A stretch of DNA of 64,000 nt from Candidatus Rokuibacteriota bacterium (GTDB lineage: Bacteria; Methylomirabilota; Methylomirabilia; Rokubacteriales; CSP1-6), in the NCBI GenBank assembly GCA_003220535.1, contig QHSU01000068.1, forward strand, positions 1 through 64,000, read 5' to 3'. A program made the translations under genes and the position numbers. Shown piece by piece: positions 46,840-55,228 of the stretch. Each line of letters opens with the position of its first letter. Within the stretch, counting starts at the first letter, position 1. The notes beneath the pieces are model-generated. The model worked only from the letters and a program-made list of their open reading frames with translations, did no database searches and had not been told where the DNA came from.

Positions 46840-49146
46840 GTGGCCCAGCAAGAGTCCGTCCAGATCCTTCAGCAGCGGCTCGCCTACGAGCAGAAGCTCG
46901 TCCAGGTCGTCGACCGCGTCCACGCGGCCAAGAGCATCGACAGCATCTTCATCGAGCTGCAGGGGGAGATCCTGGGGCTCCTCGATGCCGACCGGATGAC
47001 GATCTACGCCGTTGACCAGGCCAAGCAGGAGCTCTACTCGAAGTTCCTGGCCCTCGACACGGTCAAGGAGATCCGGCTGCCGGTCAGCGAGAAGAGCATC
47101 GCCGGCTACGTCGCGGCCTCGGGGCGGGTGGTGAACATTGCCGACGCCTACGACAAGGCCGAGCTGGCGCGGATCTCGCCAACCCTGAGCTTCGACGGCT
47201 CGTGGGACAAGAAGACGGGGTTCCGGACCCAGCAGATCCTGACCATGCCGATCCTGCACGAAGGACGGCCGATCGGCGTCGTGCAGCTCTTGAACAAGAA
47301 GCGCGGCACCCGGTTCACAAAAGAGGACGAGACGGGCGTCTCCCGGATCGCCAAGACGCTCGGGATCGCGTTCAACAACCAGACGCAGCTCAGCCAGAGT
47401 CAGGAGCTGATCCAGAGCGCCCGACCGAAGACCAAGTTCGACTACCTCCTGGCGCAGCATCGCATCACGCCCCAGGAGCTGAGCTCGGCGGTTGCCGAGG
47501 CGCGCCGTCGCCAGACCGATGTCGAGTCGATCCTGATCGAGCAATACAAGGTGCCGAAGGGCGAGCTGGGCGTTTCGCTGAGCCAGTTCTACGGGTGCCC
47601 GTTCGTCGAGTTCGACGAAAAGATCCTCCCGCCCCCGGATCTGATGAAGGACCTGCGGCTCGAGTACCTGCGGCGAAACTTCTGGCTGCCGCTCCGACGT
47701 GAGGACGCTGCGGTCGTGGTCCTCATCGACAATCCTCAAGATCTGCAGCGAGTGGACAACGTCAGCCAGGCGCTGAAGAACCGGAAGATCAGGTGGGCGG
47801 TCGGGCTGCGCAAGGACATCCTGCAATTCCTCAGTCAGGTGAGCGGCGAGCTCGCGGGCAGGGACTCGATCGGCACCATCCTGGGCGACCTGAGGGCCGA
47901 GGACGTCGCCGACACGCTGGACTTGAGCTCCGGCGAGGTCGACGAGAACGATAGCGCGGTCATCCGGTTGGCGAACCAGATCATCGTGGACGCGTACAAG
48001 GCGCGCGCCTCCGACATCCACATCGAGCCCTACGGCAGCCAGAAGGACACGGTGATCCGTTACCGCATCGACGGCGGCTGTGCGGAGTATCAGAAGATCC
48101 CCGGCGCCTATCGGCGCGCCATCGTCGCGCGGATCAAGATCATGGCCCAGCTCGACATCGCCGAGCGCCGGAAGCCCCAGGACGGCAAATTCAAGTTCAA
48201 GGTGGGCGACCGCGAGATCGAGCTGCGCGTCGCCACGATCCCGACCGCGAACCAGAACGAAGACGTGGTCATGCGGGTCCTCTCCTCGAGCGAGCTCATC
48301 GCCCTCGACAAGCTTGACATGACCCCGCGCAACGTCCGCGAGCTCAAGAGGGTCGCCGAGAAGCCGTACGGACTCATTCTCTGCGTGGGGCCGACCGGCT
48401 CGGGTAAGACGACGACGCTGCATTCGCTGCTGGGCCACATCAACAAGCCCGAGCGCAAGATCTGGACCGCCGAGGACCCGGTCGAGATCACGCAGTACGG
48501 CTTGCGGCAGGTGCAGGTGATGCCGAAGATCGGCTTCGACTTCGCCGCCGCCATGCGGGCCTTCCTGCGCGCCGACCCCGACGTGATCATGGTCGGCGAG
48601 ATGCGCGACGAAGAGACGGCGTCGACGGGCATCGAGGCCTCGTTGACTGGTCACCTGGTGTTCAGCACCCTCCACACGAACAGCGCGGTGGAGACCGTCG
48701 TCCGGCTGCTCGACATGGGGCTCGACCCGTTCAACTTCGCCGACGCGCTGCTCGGCATCCTCGGGCAGCGGCTCGTCAAGCGTATCTGCCCGGACTGCCG
48801 GGCAGAGTACCATCCCGAGCGCGCCGAGTACGACGAGCTCGCTCAGGCGTTCGGCGAGGAGGCGTTCGCGACGCTCAACCAGAAGTACGACGAGTCGTTC
48901 GTCCTCTACCACGGCAAGGGCTGCGTCTCCTGCAACAAGACCGGCTATCGCGGCCGCCTGGGCATCCACGAGCTTCTCCTCGCGACCGACGAGATGAAGC
49001 GACTCATCCAGACCCGGGCGCGCGTGGCCGAGATGCTGGAGCGGGCAAAAGCCGAGGGTATGACCACGCTCGTCCAGGACGGGGTACTCAAGACGCTCAG
49101 CGGTCAGACCGACTTTCGCCAGGTCAAAGCCGTCGCGATTAAGTAG
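46840..49146 (+). CDS. GspE/PilB-type secretion ATPase with N-terminal GAF domain
   Basis: About 768 residues from GTG 46840, chosen for GGAGG just before it; GTG 46822 is an in-frame alternative. A GAF domain covers about residues 15-180 (IELQGEILGLLDADRMTIYAVD to IAFNNQTQL). An MshEN/GSPII_E N-domain follows (210-330, TPQELSSAVAEARRRQTDVESILIEQ), then the ATPase. Walker A is GPTGSGKTTTLHSLL, Walker B DPDVIMVGEMRDEET, and the zinc Cys pairs are CPDC and CVSC. These hexamers drive type IV pilus or type II secretion assembly. No pilus genes are nearby, and a GAF domain in place of extra N-domains suggests ligand control. Confidence 0.9.
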   Translation: MAQQESVQILQQRLAYEQKLVQVVDRVHAAKSIDSIFIELQGEILGLLDADRMTIYAVDQAKQELYSKFLALDTVKEIRLPVSEKSIAGYVAASGRVVNIADAYDKAELARISPTLSFDGSWDKKTGFRTQQILTMPILHEGRPIGVVQLLNKKRGTRFTKEDETGVSRIAKTLGIAFNNQTQLSQSQELIQSARPKTKFDYLLAQHRITPQELSSAVAEARRRQTDVESILIEQYKVPKGELGVSLSQFYGCPFVEFDEKILPPPDLMKDLRLEYLRRNFWLPLRREDAAVVVLIDNPQDLQRVDNVSQALKNRKIRWAVGLRKDILQFLSQVSGELAGRDSIGTILGDLRAEDVADTLDLSSGEVDENDSAVIRLANQIIVDAYKARASDIHIEPYGSQKDTVIRYRIDGGCAEYQKIPGAYRRAIVARIKIMAQLDIAERRKPQDGKFKFKVGDREIELRVATIPTANQNEDVVMRVLSSSELIALDKLDMTPRNVRELKRVAEKPYGLILCVGPTGSGKTTTLHSLLGHINKPERKIWTAEDPVEITQYGLRQVQVMPKIGFDFAAAMRAFLRADPDVIMVGEMRDEETASTGIEASLTGHLVFSTLHTNSAVETVVRLLDMGLDPFNFADALLGILGQRLVKRICPDCRAEYHPERAEYDELAQAFGEEAFATLNQKYDESFVLYHGKGCVSCNKTGYRGRLGIHELLLATDEMKRLIQTRARVAEMLERAKAEGMTTLVQDGVLKTLSGQTDFRQVKAVAIK

Positions 49147-49290
49147 TCCGGGCGGGAGGGCGGGGTGGTGCCCTCCGCGACCCGCTAGCCACTGCCCTCC
49201 ACGATTATTCTTTGGCGCGGGTCTTCGGGACAGGCCTGACTACACGGGTCGCGGAGGGCACCACCCCGCCCTCCCGCCCGCCCGGACTAC
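49143..49290. repeat. Giant inverted repeat B: 42/46-nt arms around a 60-nt loop related to A
   Basis: Arms 49143-49184 and 49245-49290 are perfectly complementary apart from a four-base CGCC insertion in the right arm. The loop 49185-49244 is 60 bases, the same length as in A. The outer stem sequence differs completely from A, yet its two arms match each other. The left arm begins inside the stop codon of the GAF-PilB gene. It lies between convergent genes; 49291-49385 holds nothing else recognisable. Confidence 0.9.
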
Positions 49291-49385
49291 GTTGCGCGGT
49301 CGTCCGTAGGATTAGAGAAGACGGATCGGCGGAGGGGCGCTGCTGCATACGCTGGTCGGGCGTCGCGGCGGCTTAGAACCGGGGA

Positions 49386-51455
49386 TTAGAAGCGAACGGC
49401 GAGGCCGCCGAGGACGGATCTCGGGTTGCCGGGAGTGTAGTGGATGTCGGGGACGCCGCTTGCGGGCTCGCCGGCCAGGCGTGAGGTGAAGAAGAACTGG
49501 GCCTCGCGCCACTCGACGTTGGTGAGGTTCTCGATGCTGACGAACGCCTCGAGCCACTTGTAACGATACCGGGCGGTGAAATCGAAGAGCGTGTAGCCGC
49601 GAGCGGTCTGGTGGCGGTCCTCGTCGGCGTACCGGTCGCCGAGGTGGCGCATGGCAAGGCTCGACGAGAGCCCCCACGGCAGGCGGGCCGTCAGATCGGC
49701 GCGCGCGGTCAGACGCGGCGCTAGCGGCACGGCGGCGCCGGTGTCGAACTCGGCCCGGCTCGCCGATACGTCCCCCGAGAACGTGAGCCAGTCCAGGATC
49801 TTCACGCGCGTCGCGAACTCCAGCCCCTCGCGGTGGCTCGGCCCGCGCGCCTCGGTCGTGCCTTCGTCGCCCACGAAGACGAGCTCGCTGGCGAGATCGA
49901 TCACCCAGTAGGTCAGTGAGAATTCGGCCCGCGGCACGACCTTGCTCCTGACGCCGAACTCGTAGCCGCGCGCCGTCGGCAGCGCCGGCATGGTCGGGGC
50001 GCTGATCACGGCCCGTGCGTCGTTGCTGTGGAACCCGGTCCCGAAGTTCGCGAAGAGCTCCGTCTGGTACCAGGGGCCGAGGATCACGTTGGCCTTTACG
50101 TTCGGGCGCGACTTCGTGACGCTGCCGTTCAGGTCGTCGCCGGTCGTGTTGACTCTGGAGTGCACGTTGTAGCTGAAGAAGTCGCCCCGCGCGCCCGTGA
50201 CGAGGCGCAGCCATGGAAGCGGCACGAGGTCGAACTTCACGAAGGGCGAGTAGGATTGCTCGACGATCTCGACATCCTGGGTCCGCTCGAGCTGGTGGCG
50301 CTGGACGGAGTGGGCGAGGACGACGCGCGGGGTGTCGATGCGGTACTGGAACCCGCCCGTGCTGGTGAGGCTCACGCCGAGCGGTCGGCTCTGGTGCTGA
50401 TACTGGGCGTCGAGGCCCGCCAGGTAGCGGCGATCGCGCTGATTGATCCCGTCGCCGTTCTGGGGGTCGTTGAGGAAGAACGTGAAGTCGTTGAAGAGGT
50501 CGAGAACGTAGTAGGTCCCGTACCCCCGGATGCTGACCTGCTGGACGTCGTCAGGTCGCCAGCGCCATTCCAGATTGACGTTCGTCCGCTGGGTCTGACC
50601 GCCCTCGTTGGGGTCGACGGCGCCGAAGCGCGAGATGAGCCCCGCGCGCACCGCTCGCACGGGGATCTCGCCCGATCCATGCCAGTCCGCCTGGTAGTGG
50701 GAGGCCCAGGCGGTGACGTCCATTCCCTCGGACAGGGTTGCGCGCGCCTTGGCGAAGAGGTTCAAGCGCTCGTAGCCGTTCGGATGCTCGAAGGGGCCGT
50801 CGCTCCGGTAGTACTCGACCGCGACCAGAGTCTTCAGCGCGTCGCGGGTTGGAGAGAAGAGGGTCAGGTAGCGCTGGGTGGCGAACGAGCCGCCGGCGGC
50901 CTCGGCGATGTTCTCGTCGACCACGTCGCGCATGACGAAGTTGACGGCGCCCGCGGTGGCGAAGTCCCCGTACTCGACGAAGTACGGTCCTTTGAACGCC
51001 TCGAGACGCAAGACGGTCTCGGGGATCAGAAAGTGCAGGTCGGCGTAGCCCTGGCCGTGGGCGTGGCTGCGGAGGTTGACCGGGAGCCCGTCGATGAAGA
51101 GCGCGACGTCGGTGCCGTGATCGGCGTCGAAGCCGCGCAGGAAGTACTGCTCCGCCTTGCCGCCGCCCTGATGCTGGCTGATGACGAACCCGGGGATCAG
51201 GCGCACGACATCGGCCGGCCGACCCTGAGGGCGGAGCTCGAAGTCGAGCCCGGGGATGAAGACCTCCGAGGACGCGGAGACGGGCGGCGGCGCCGTCACC
51301 ACGACCGGCGGCAGTGTCGTCTCCTCCGTCCGGGGCGGCGCCTCCTGGGCTCGGGGCGGAGGCTCCTGGCCGTTGGCGGCGGGGGCCACGAGGACGCCGA
51401 GCAGGACGAGGCCGACGATGACGCTCGGGCGGGCCGCGTCCGAGAGTATGAGCAT
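49386..51455 (-). CDS. TonB-dependent outer-membrane receptor
   Basis: A 689-residue receptor from ATG 51455. A signal sequence (SVIVGLVLLGVLVAPAANGQ) is followed by a Pro-rich stretch, a TonB-box-like TTLPPVVVTA, the plug domain (RPADVVRLIPGFVISQHQGGGKAEQYFLRGFDADHGTDVALFIDGLPVN) and a 22-strand barrel ending in VLGGLAVRF. Such receptors import scarce metals or cofactors using TonB energy. It is divergent from nikR, 54 bases away, which makes a nickel chelate a reasonable ligand (inference). His residues occur in the plug (SHAHGQGYADLH). Confidence 0.92.
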   Translation of the reverse strand: MLILSDAARPSVIVGLVLLGVLVAPAANGQEPPPRAQEAPPRTEETTLPPVVVTAPPPVSASSEVFIPGLDFELRPQGRPADVVRLIPGFVISQHQGGGKAEQYFLRGFDADHGTDVALFIDGLPVNLRSHAHGQGYADLHFLIPETVLRLEAFKGPYFVEYGDFATAGAVNFVMRDVVDENIAEAAGGSFATQRYLTLFSPTRDALKTLVAVEYYRSDGPFEHPNGYERLNLFAKARATLSEGMDVTAWASHYQADWHGSGEIPVRAVRAGLISRFGAVDPNEGGQTQRTNVNLEWRWRPDDVQQVSIRGYGTYYVLDLFNDFTFFLNDPQNGDGINQRDRRYLAGLDAQYQHQSRPLGVSLTSTGGFQYRIDTPRVVLAHSVQRHQLERTQDVEIVEQSYSPFVKFDLVPLPWLRLVTGARGDFFSYNVHSRVNTTGDDLNGSVTKSRPNVKANVILGPWYQTELFANFGTGFHSNDARAVISAPTMPALPTARGYEFGVRSKVVPRAEFSLTYWVIDLASELVFVGDEGTTEARGPSHREGLEFATRVKILDWLTFSGDVSASRAEFDTGAAVPLAPRLTARADLTARLPWGLSSSLAMRHLGDRYADEDRHQTARGYTLFDFTARYRYKWLEAFVSIENLTNVEWREAQFFFTSRLAGEPASGVPDIHYTPGNPRSVLGGLAVRF

Positions 51456-51509
51456 CGGAGAAAAGGTAATATCACACGGCCCGCCGTGGATCCAGTACAT
51501 TTCGGTTCG

Positions 51510-51935
51510 ATGGGAGAGGAACGCGCGGTCCGCTTTACCGTCTCGCTGCCGGCCCGCCTGATGCGCACGCTGGATCGGCTGCGCGCCGGCCGGCGCTACG
51601 GCAACCGCAGCGAGTTCGTGCGCGATCTGCTCCGGGGCGAGCTCGTCAAGGAGGAATGGGCGGCGCGGCCCGGCGAGACGGTGGGCGTTCTCACCCTGGT
51701 CTACGACCACGAGACGCACGCGCTGGCGGACAAGCTCACGGACATCCAGCACCACGGCTACCGCACGATCACGGCGAGCCTGCACGTCCATCTCGACGAG
51801 CACTCCTGTCTCGAGGTGATTGCGCTCCGGGGGTCAGCTCGCCGGATTCGCTCGATCGCCAACCAGCTTCTCGCCGTTAAAGGTGTGCGCTATGGGCAGC
51901 TCGTGCCGGCTACTCGCGGGAAGCGCTTGACGTAA
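51510..51935 (+). CDS. nikR: Nickel-responsive regulator NikR
   Basis: A 141-residue ribbon-helix-helix regulator. The N-terminal DNA-binding part is VRFTVSLPARLMRTLDRLRAGRRYGNRSEFVRDLLR. The C-terminal ACT-like nickel domain has the full ligand set: the His-His of IQHHGYRT and the HVHLDEHSC motif (His-x-His-x5-Cys). It represses nickel uptake genes when nickel is bound. It is divergent from the TonB receptor, its probable target and a self-regulated neighbour. A GTATGA...TCACAC pair in the shared gap has a spacing of 20 rather than the E. coli 16, so an operator is not assigned. Confidence 0.93.
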   Translation: MGEERAVRFTVSLPARLMRTLDRLRAGRRYGNRSEFVRDLLRGELVKEEWAARPGETVGVLTLVYDHETHALADKLTDIQHHGYRTITASLHVHLDEHSCLEVIALRGSARRIRSIANQLLAVKGVRYGQLVPATRGKRLT

Positions 51936-51947
51936 TTTTCGTTGAGG

Positions 51948-52113
51948 CGGCCGGGCGGGGACGGGAAGCCGGGGGGGCGTGGGGGGCACGCGATCGGCAC
52001 CGTCACCCACACGCCCGAATCGCAGCTCTTCGAGCTGCGCACGGGACGCGGGGGTCCCACTACGCCGATCGCGTGCCCCCCACGCCCCCCGGCTTCCCGT
52101 CCCCGCCCGGCCG
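51948..52113. repeat. Giant inverted repeat C: 51/50-nt arms around a 65-nt loop
   Basis: Arms 51948-51998 and 52064-52113 are complementary except for one extra G in a G-run of the left arm. The loop 51999-52063 does not align with A or B overall. It contains an inner hairpin CGCAGCT/AGCTGCG whose tip is TCTTCG-like, as at the conserved GTCTTCGGGAC of A and B. It lies between convergent nikR and dctM, the same setting as A and B. Confidence 0.88.
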
Positions 52114-52323
52114 ATGGCGCGAGAGTTTCTCCCCGGCTTGACCGGTGCGGGTCGGCAGGGCATGATTCGGCGCTCTCAATCGCGAGCACTCTGAGCGGTC
52201 GGTGTCGTCCAGACCACAACCCTGGAGGAACTGCGTGGTGACGCCGCCCCATGGTGTCCGGAGATCTTCTGACGCCGCCGCGCCCGCCGCGAGCGAGCGG
52301 CGGAGCTGGCCGGCCCACCGAGG
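52114..52323. other. Intergenic stretch with no recognised gene or signal
   Basis: After element C, about 210 bases precede the dctM 3' end. Neither strand has a reading frame with recognisable protein sequence, and no terminator with a U-tract or tRNA-like fold was seen. Confidence 0.6.
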
Positions 52324-53610
52324 TCAGCGCATGGTGTTCGGAAGCCAGAGCACGATCTGCGGGAAGATCATGATGAGCACCGTGGTCAGGACGAGCGCGA
52401 TTGTCAGGATGCTCGTTCCTGTGTAGACCTTCACGAGGTTCACGTTGGCGCTCGAGCTGACGACGAACGCGATCATGCCGACGGGCGGGAACACGAGCCC
52501 CATCGACACCATGAGCATCGACATGACCCCGAACCAGATCGGGTCGAATCCCATCGAGACGATCAGCGGGAAGGTCAGCTGCAGCGTCAGCAGCAGCAGC
52601 GGCAGCTCGTCCATGAACATGCTCACCACGAAGTAAGCGACGACGATGCCGGTCATGACGACCCAGCGGTTGAGGTTCAAGTCGGCGACGACGGCCACCA
52701 CGTGCTGGGGGATCTGGCTCATCGCCATGTAGTAGCCGAAGATCGTCGCGCCGATGAGGATCATGAAGATCAGCCCGGACGTCTTGATGGTCTGCCGGAT
52801 CGCGTCCAGGGCGCCGGCCCAGGACAGGCGCTTGAGCGCGATGCCGATGGCCGCCGCCAGGAAGGCGCCGAGGGCGCCGACCTCGGTCGGCGTCGCGGCG
52901 CCCGTGTAGAGCAGCGCCACGACCAGCACGATCAGCAGCAGACTCGACCAGATGCGCCGGAGGCTCGCCCAGCGCTCGGCCCGGGGGACGGCGTAGGTCT
53001 CTGGAGCGTGGGCGGGGCGGACCCGGACCCAGACGAGGATGGCCAGGATCAGGAAGATGCCCACGATGATCCCGGGGATCACGCCGGCGATGAGCAGCTT
53101 GCCGATGGAGGTCTGGGTGGAGATGCCGTAGATCACCATGCCGACGCTCGGCGGGATGAGGATGTCGAGGGTCGCGCCGATCCCGATCGCGCCCGCGGCG
53201 AGCTCGTCCGAGTAGCCGTGGCGGCGCATCTCGGGCATCGCGATGCTCGACATCACCGCCGCCGCCGCAAGGCTCGCCCCGGACATGGCGCCGAAGATGC
53301 CGCACGCGAAGACGGTGGCGATGGCGAGGCCGCCCTTGACGCGCGAGAGCCACTGCGCCCCGGCCGTGTAGAGATCACGGGCGAGGCCGCCGGAGGCGGA
53401 GAAGTAGGCCATGAGGATGAACATCGGGATCGTGGTCAGCACGTATTCGGCCGCCGTGCTGAACGGCGTGGTCCCGAGGATGCGAAAGATCACGTTCCAG
53501 TCGCCGCCGAGCATGTAAATGCCGACGATGCCAGCCACCGCCAGCGAGAAGGCGATGGGTAACCCGAGGAGCAGCGCGCCGACCATCACCAGGAACGGAA
53601 CGTAGGCCAC
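52324..53610 (-). CDS. TRAP transporter large membrane subunit DctM
   Basis: A 428-residue DctM-type protein with about twelve membrane helices. It opens with FLVMVGALLLGLPIAFSLAVAG and contains the conserved SGASLAAAAVMSSIAMPEM and GAIGIGATLDILIPPSVGMVIYG re-entrant segments. It is the cation-coupled transport subunit for organic acids. The start lies three bases after the dctQ stop. The substrate is unknown. Confidence 0.95.
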   Translation of the reverse strand: MAYVPFLVMVGALLLGLPIAFSLAVAGIVGIYMLGGDWNVIFRILGTTPFSTAAEYVLTTIPMFILMAYFSASGGLARDLYTAGAQWLSRVKGGLAIATVFACGIFGAMSGASLAAAAVMSSIAMPEMRRHGYSDELAAGAIGIGATLDILIPPSVGMVIYGISTQTSIGKLLIAGVIPGIIVGIFLILAILVWVRVRPAHAPETYAVPRAERWASLRRIWSSLLLIVLVVALLYTGAATPTEVGALGAFLAAAIGIALKRLSWAGALDAIRQTIKTSGLIFMILIGATIFGYYMAMSQIPQHVVAVVADLNLNRWVVMTGIVVAYFVVSMFMDELPLLLLTLQLTFPLIVSMGFDPIWFGVMSMLMVSMGLVFPPVGMIAFVVSSSANVNLVKVYTGTSILTIALVLTTVLIMIFPQIVLWLPNTMR

Positions 53611-53613
53611 GGG

Positions 53614-54108
53614 CTAGCCGTCCATGAAGAGGCTCGAGCGCCCCTTTCGCACTTCGCGGAGGTCGATCAGCATCATGACGGTGGTGACGAACAACCCGAC
53701 GGAGACGATCAGGTGCGCAGGCCACATCGGTAGGTCGAGGGTCACGAAGGTCGTCTTGGTCATCAGGACGTGGCGGGCCTGCCGGAAGGTGGCGACGACC
53801 AGCGCCGCGCAGTAGGCAATGGAGACGATCTGGACGGCGTGGTCGATGACGAGCCGCGCGTTGCGGCCCAAGCGCTCGACGAGGAAGGTTACGCGGATGT
53901 TGGCTCCCTGCCGGTAGGCATAGGGCATCGCCAGGAAGACCGCGGCGATCATCAGGTAGTTGGTGGTGAGCTCGTAGGCCGCGAGGATCGGGCGGTTCCA
54001 GAGATAGCGCCCGCCCGCGTCGGCCGTCGTGAGCAGCATCATGCTGAAGGTGGCCAGGGCGGCGACCAGCGTCAGCGCGTGCTCGCAGCGGTCGAGCCAC
54101 CTCCGCAT
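53614..54108 (-). CDS. TRAP transporter small membrane subunit DctQ
   Basis: A 164-residue four-helix DctQ protein starting at ATG 54108. Helices are near residues 11-32, 45-64, 85-107 and 125-148, with the family segments RYLWNRPILAAYELTTNYLM and MPYAYRQGANIRVTFLVERL. It bridges DctM and the binding protein. It lies 14 bases after dctP. Confidence 0.93.
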   Translation of the reverse strand: MRRWLDRCEHALTLVAALATFSMMLLTTADAGGRYLWNRPILAAYELTTNYLMIAAVFLAMPYAYRQGANIRVTFLVERLGRNARLVIDHAVQIVSIAYCAALVVATFRQARHVLMTKTTFVTLDLPMWPAHLIVSVGLFVTTVMMLIDLREVRKGRSSLFMDG

Positions 54109-54122
54109 GACGGCGCCCGCGC

Positions 54123-55145
54123 CTACGGATCGTACTTCTTGATGGCTTCGCGGAGATCGTGGAGGAGCTGCTTCCCGGGCAGCTTCTTGGCCTCGAGGCT
54201 CTTCACCCATTCCTCCTCGACCGGCTTGAGCTTGGCCGCCCAGCGCTGGCGCTCCTCCTGGGGAACGGTGTAGATGGTCGATCCGGCTTTCTTGACCGCC
54301 GCGATCCCTTCGAGCTCGTTCTTGTCCCAGACACCGCCGGTGAACTCGGCGCCCCAGGCGCCGCTCAGGTCGTCGATGATCTTGCGGAGGTCGGGCGGAA
54401 GGCTGTCGTACTTCTTCTGGTTCATCAGCGTGAACAGCGGCGAGGCGTAGAGGCTGACGGCCGCGTGATATTTCAGGACCTCGGCGAGCTTGAAAGACCA
54501 GATCGCCTCCCACGGGAAGATCGTGCCGTCCACCGTGCCTCGCTCGAGCGCCGTGTACGTGTCCGGGGCGGGGATGCTCACCGGCACGGCGCCCAGGGTC
54601 TTGACCATGTTGGTCAACATGGGCGTGGCCGCGCGGATCTTGAGACCGCTCAGGTCCTCGAGCACCTTGACCTGCTTCTTGGCCAGGTGGAAATGGCCGG
54701 GCGGATGCACCCAGATCCAGAGCACCTTCATGCCCGCGAACTCGGTTTTGAAGTACTTGTCGAAGAGCGACCACACCGCGAGGCTGCCACCCTTACCGGA
54801 CTTGAACAGCAGCGGCAACTCGGCGACCGAGATGAGCGGGAACCGGCCGGGTGTCATCCCCGGCGAGGCGAAACCCATGTCGGCGATCCCGCCCGTGACG
54901 ATGTCGACGTGGTCCGCCGCTTTGCCGAGCGTGCTTCCCGGGTAGATCGTCACCTTGAGCCGGCCACTGCTCTTTTCCTCGATCATCTTGGCCCACGGCA
55001 CCATCACGCCGGTGTGATGGCCGTGAGCGATGCCGACCCAGCTCGAGAACTTCAGCTCGATCGACTTGTCCTGCGCGGCGGCCGGGGCGAACGACAGGCC
55101 GGCGAGCGCCAGCGTCAGGACAACGGCCACGCCGCGGTGTCTCAT
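54123..55145 (-). CDS. TRAP transporter substrate-binding protein DctP
   Basis: A 340-residue periplasmic binding protein with a Sec signal (VAVVLTLALAGLSFAPAAAQ). The mature part reads ELKFSSWVGIAHGHHTGVMVPWAKMIEEKSSGRLKVTIYPGSTLG. It includes the carboxylate-binding Arg in LSGLKIRAATPMLTNMVKTLGAVPVSI and PDTYTALERGTVDGTIFPWEAI. It delivers a carboxylate ligand to DctQM. GGAGG lies before ATG 55145. Confidence 0.95.
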   Translation of the reverse strand: MRHRGVAVVLTLALAGLSFAPAAAQDKSIELKFSSWVGIAHGHHTGVMVPWAKMIEEKSSGRLKVTIYPGSTLGKAADHVDIVTGGIADMGFASPGMTPGRFPLISVAELPLLFKSGKGGSLAVWSLFDKYFKTEFAGMKVLWIWVHPPGHFHLAKKQVKVLEDLSGLKIRAATPMLTNMVKTLGAVPVSIPAPDTYTALERGTVDGTIFPWEAIWSFKLAEVLKYHAAVSLYASPLFTLMNQKKYDSLPPDLRKIIDDLSGAWGAEFTGGVWDKNELEGIAAVKKAGSTIYTVPQEERQRWAAKLKPVEEEWVKSLEAKKLPGKQLLHDLREAIKKYDP

Positions 55146-55228
55146 CGCGGTCTCCTCCGTTTGAAATCAGCGCCTGAGAGTACCAGAAGTCCGCACGTTC
55201 GGCGGGCAACGTCTGGAGGCCGCCGGCA

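Noticed and set aside
51446-51477. NikR operator of the E. coli type (GTATGA-N16-TCATAC)
   Set aside because: The half sites seen are GTATGA and TCACAC separated by 20 bases, so both spacing and sequence deviate; the left half also lies inside the receptor gene.
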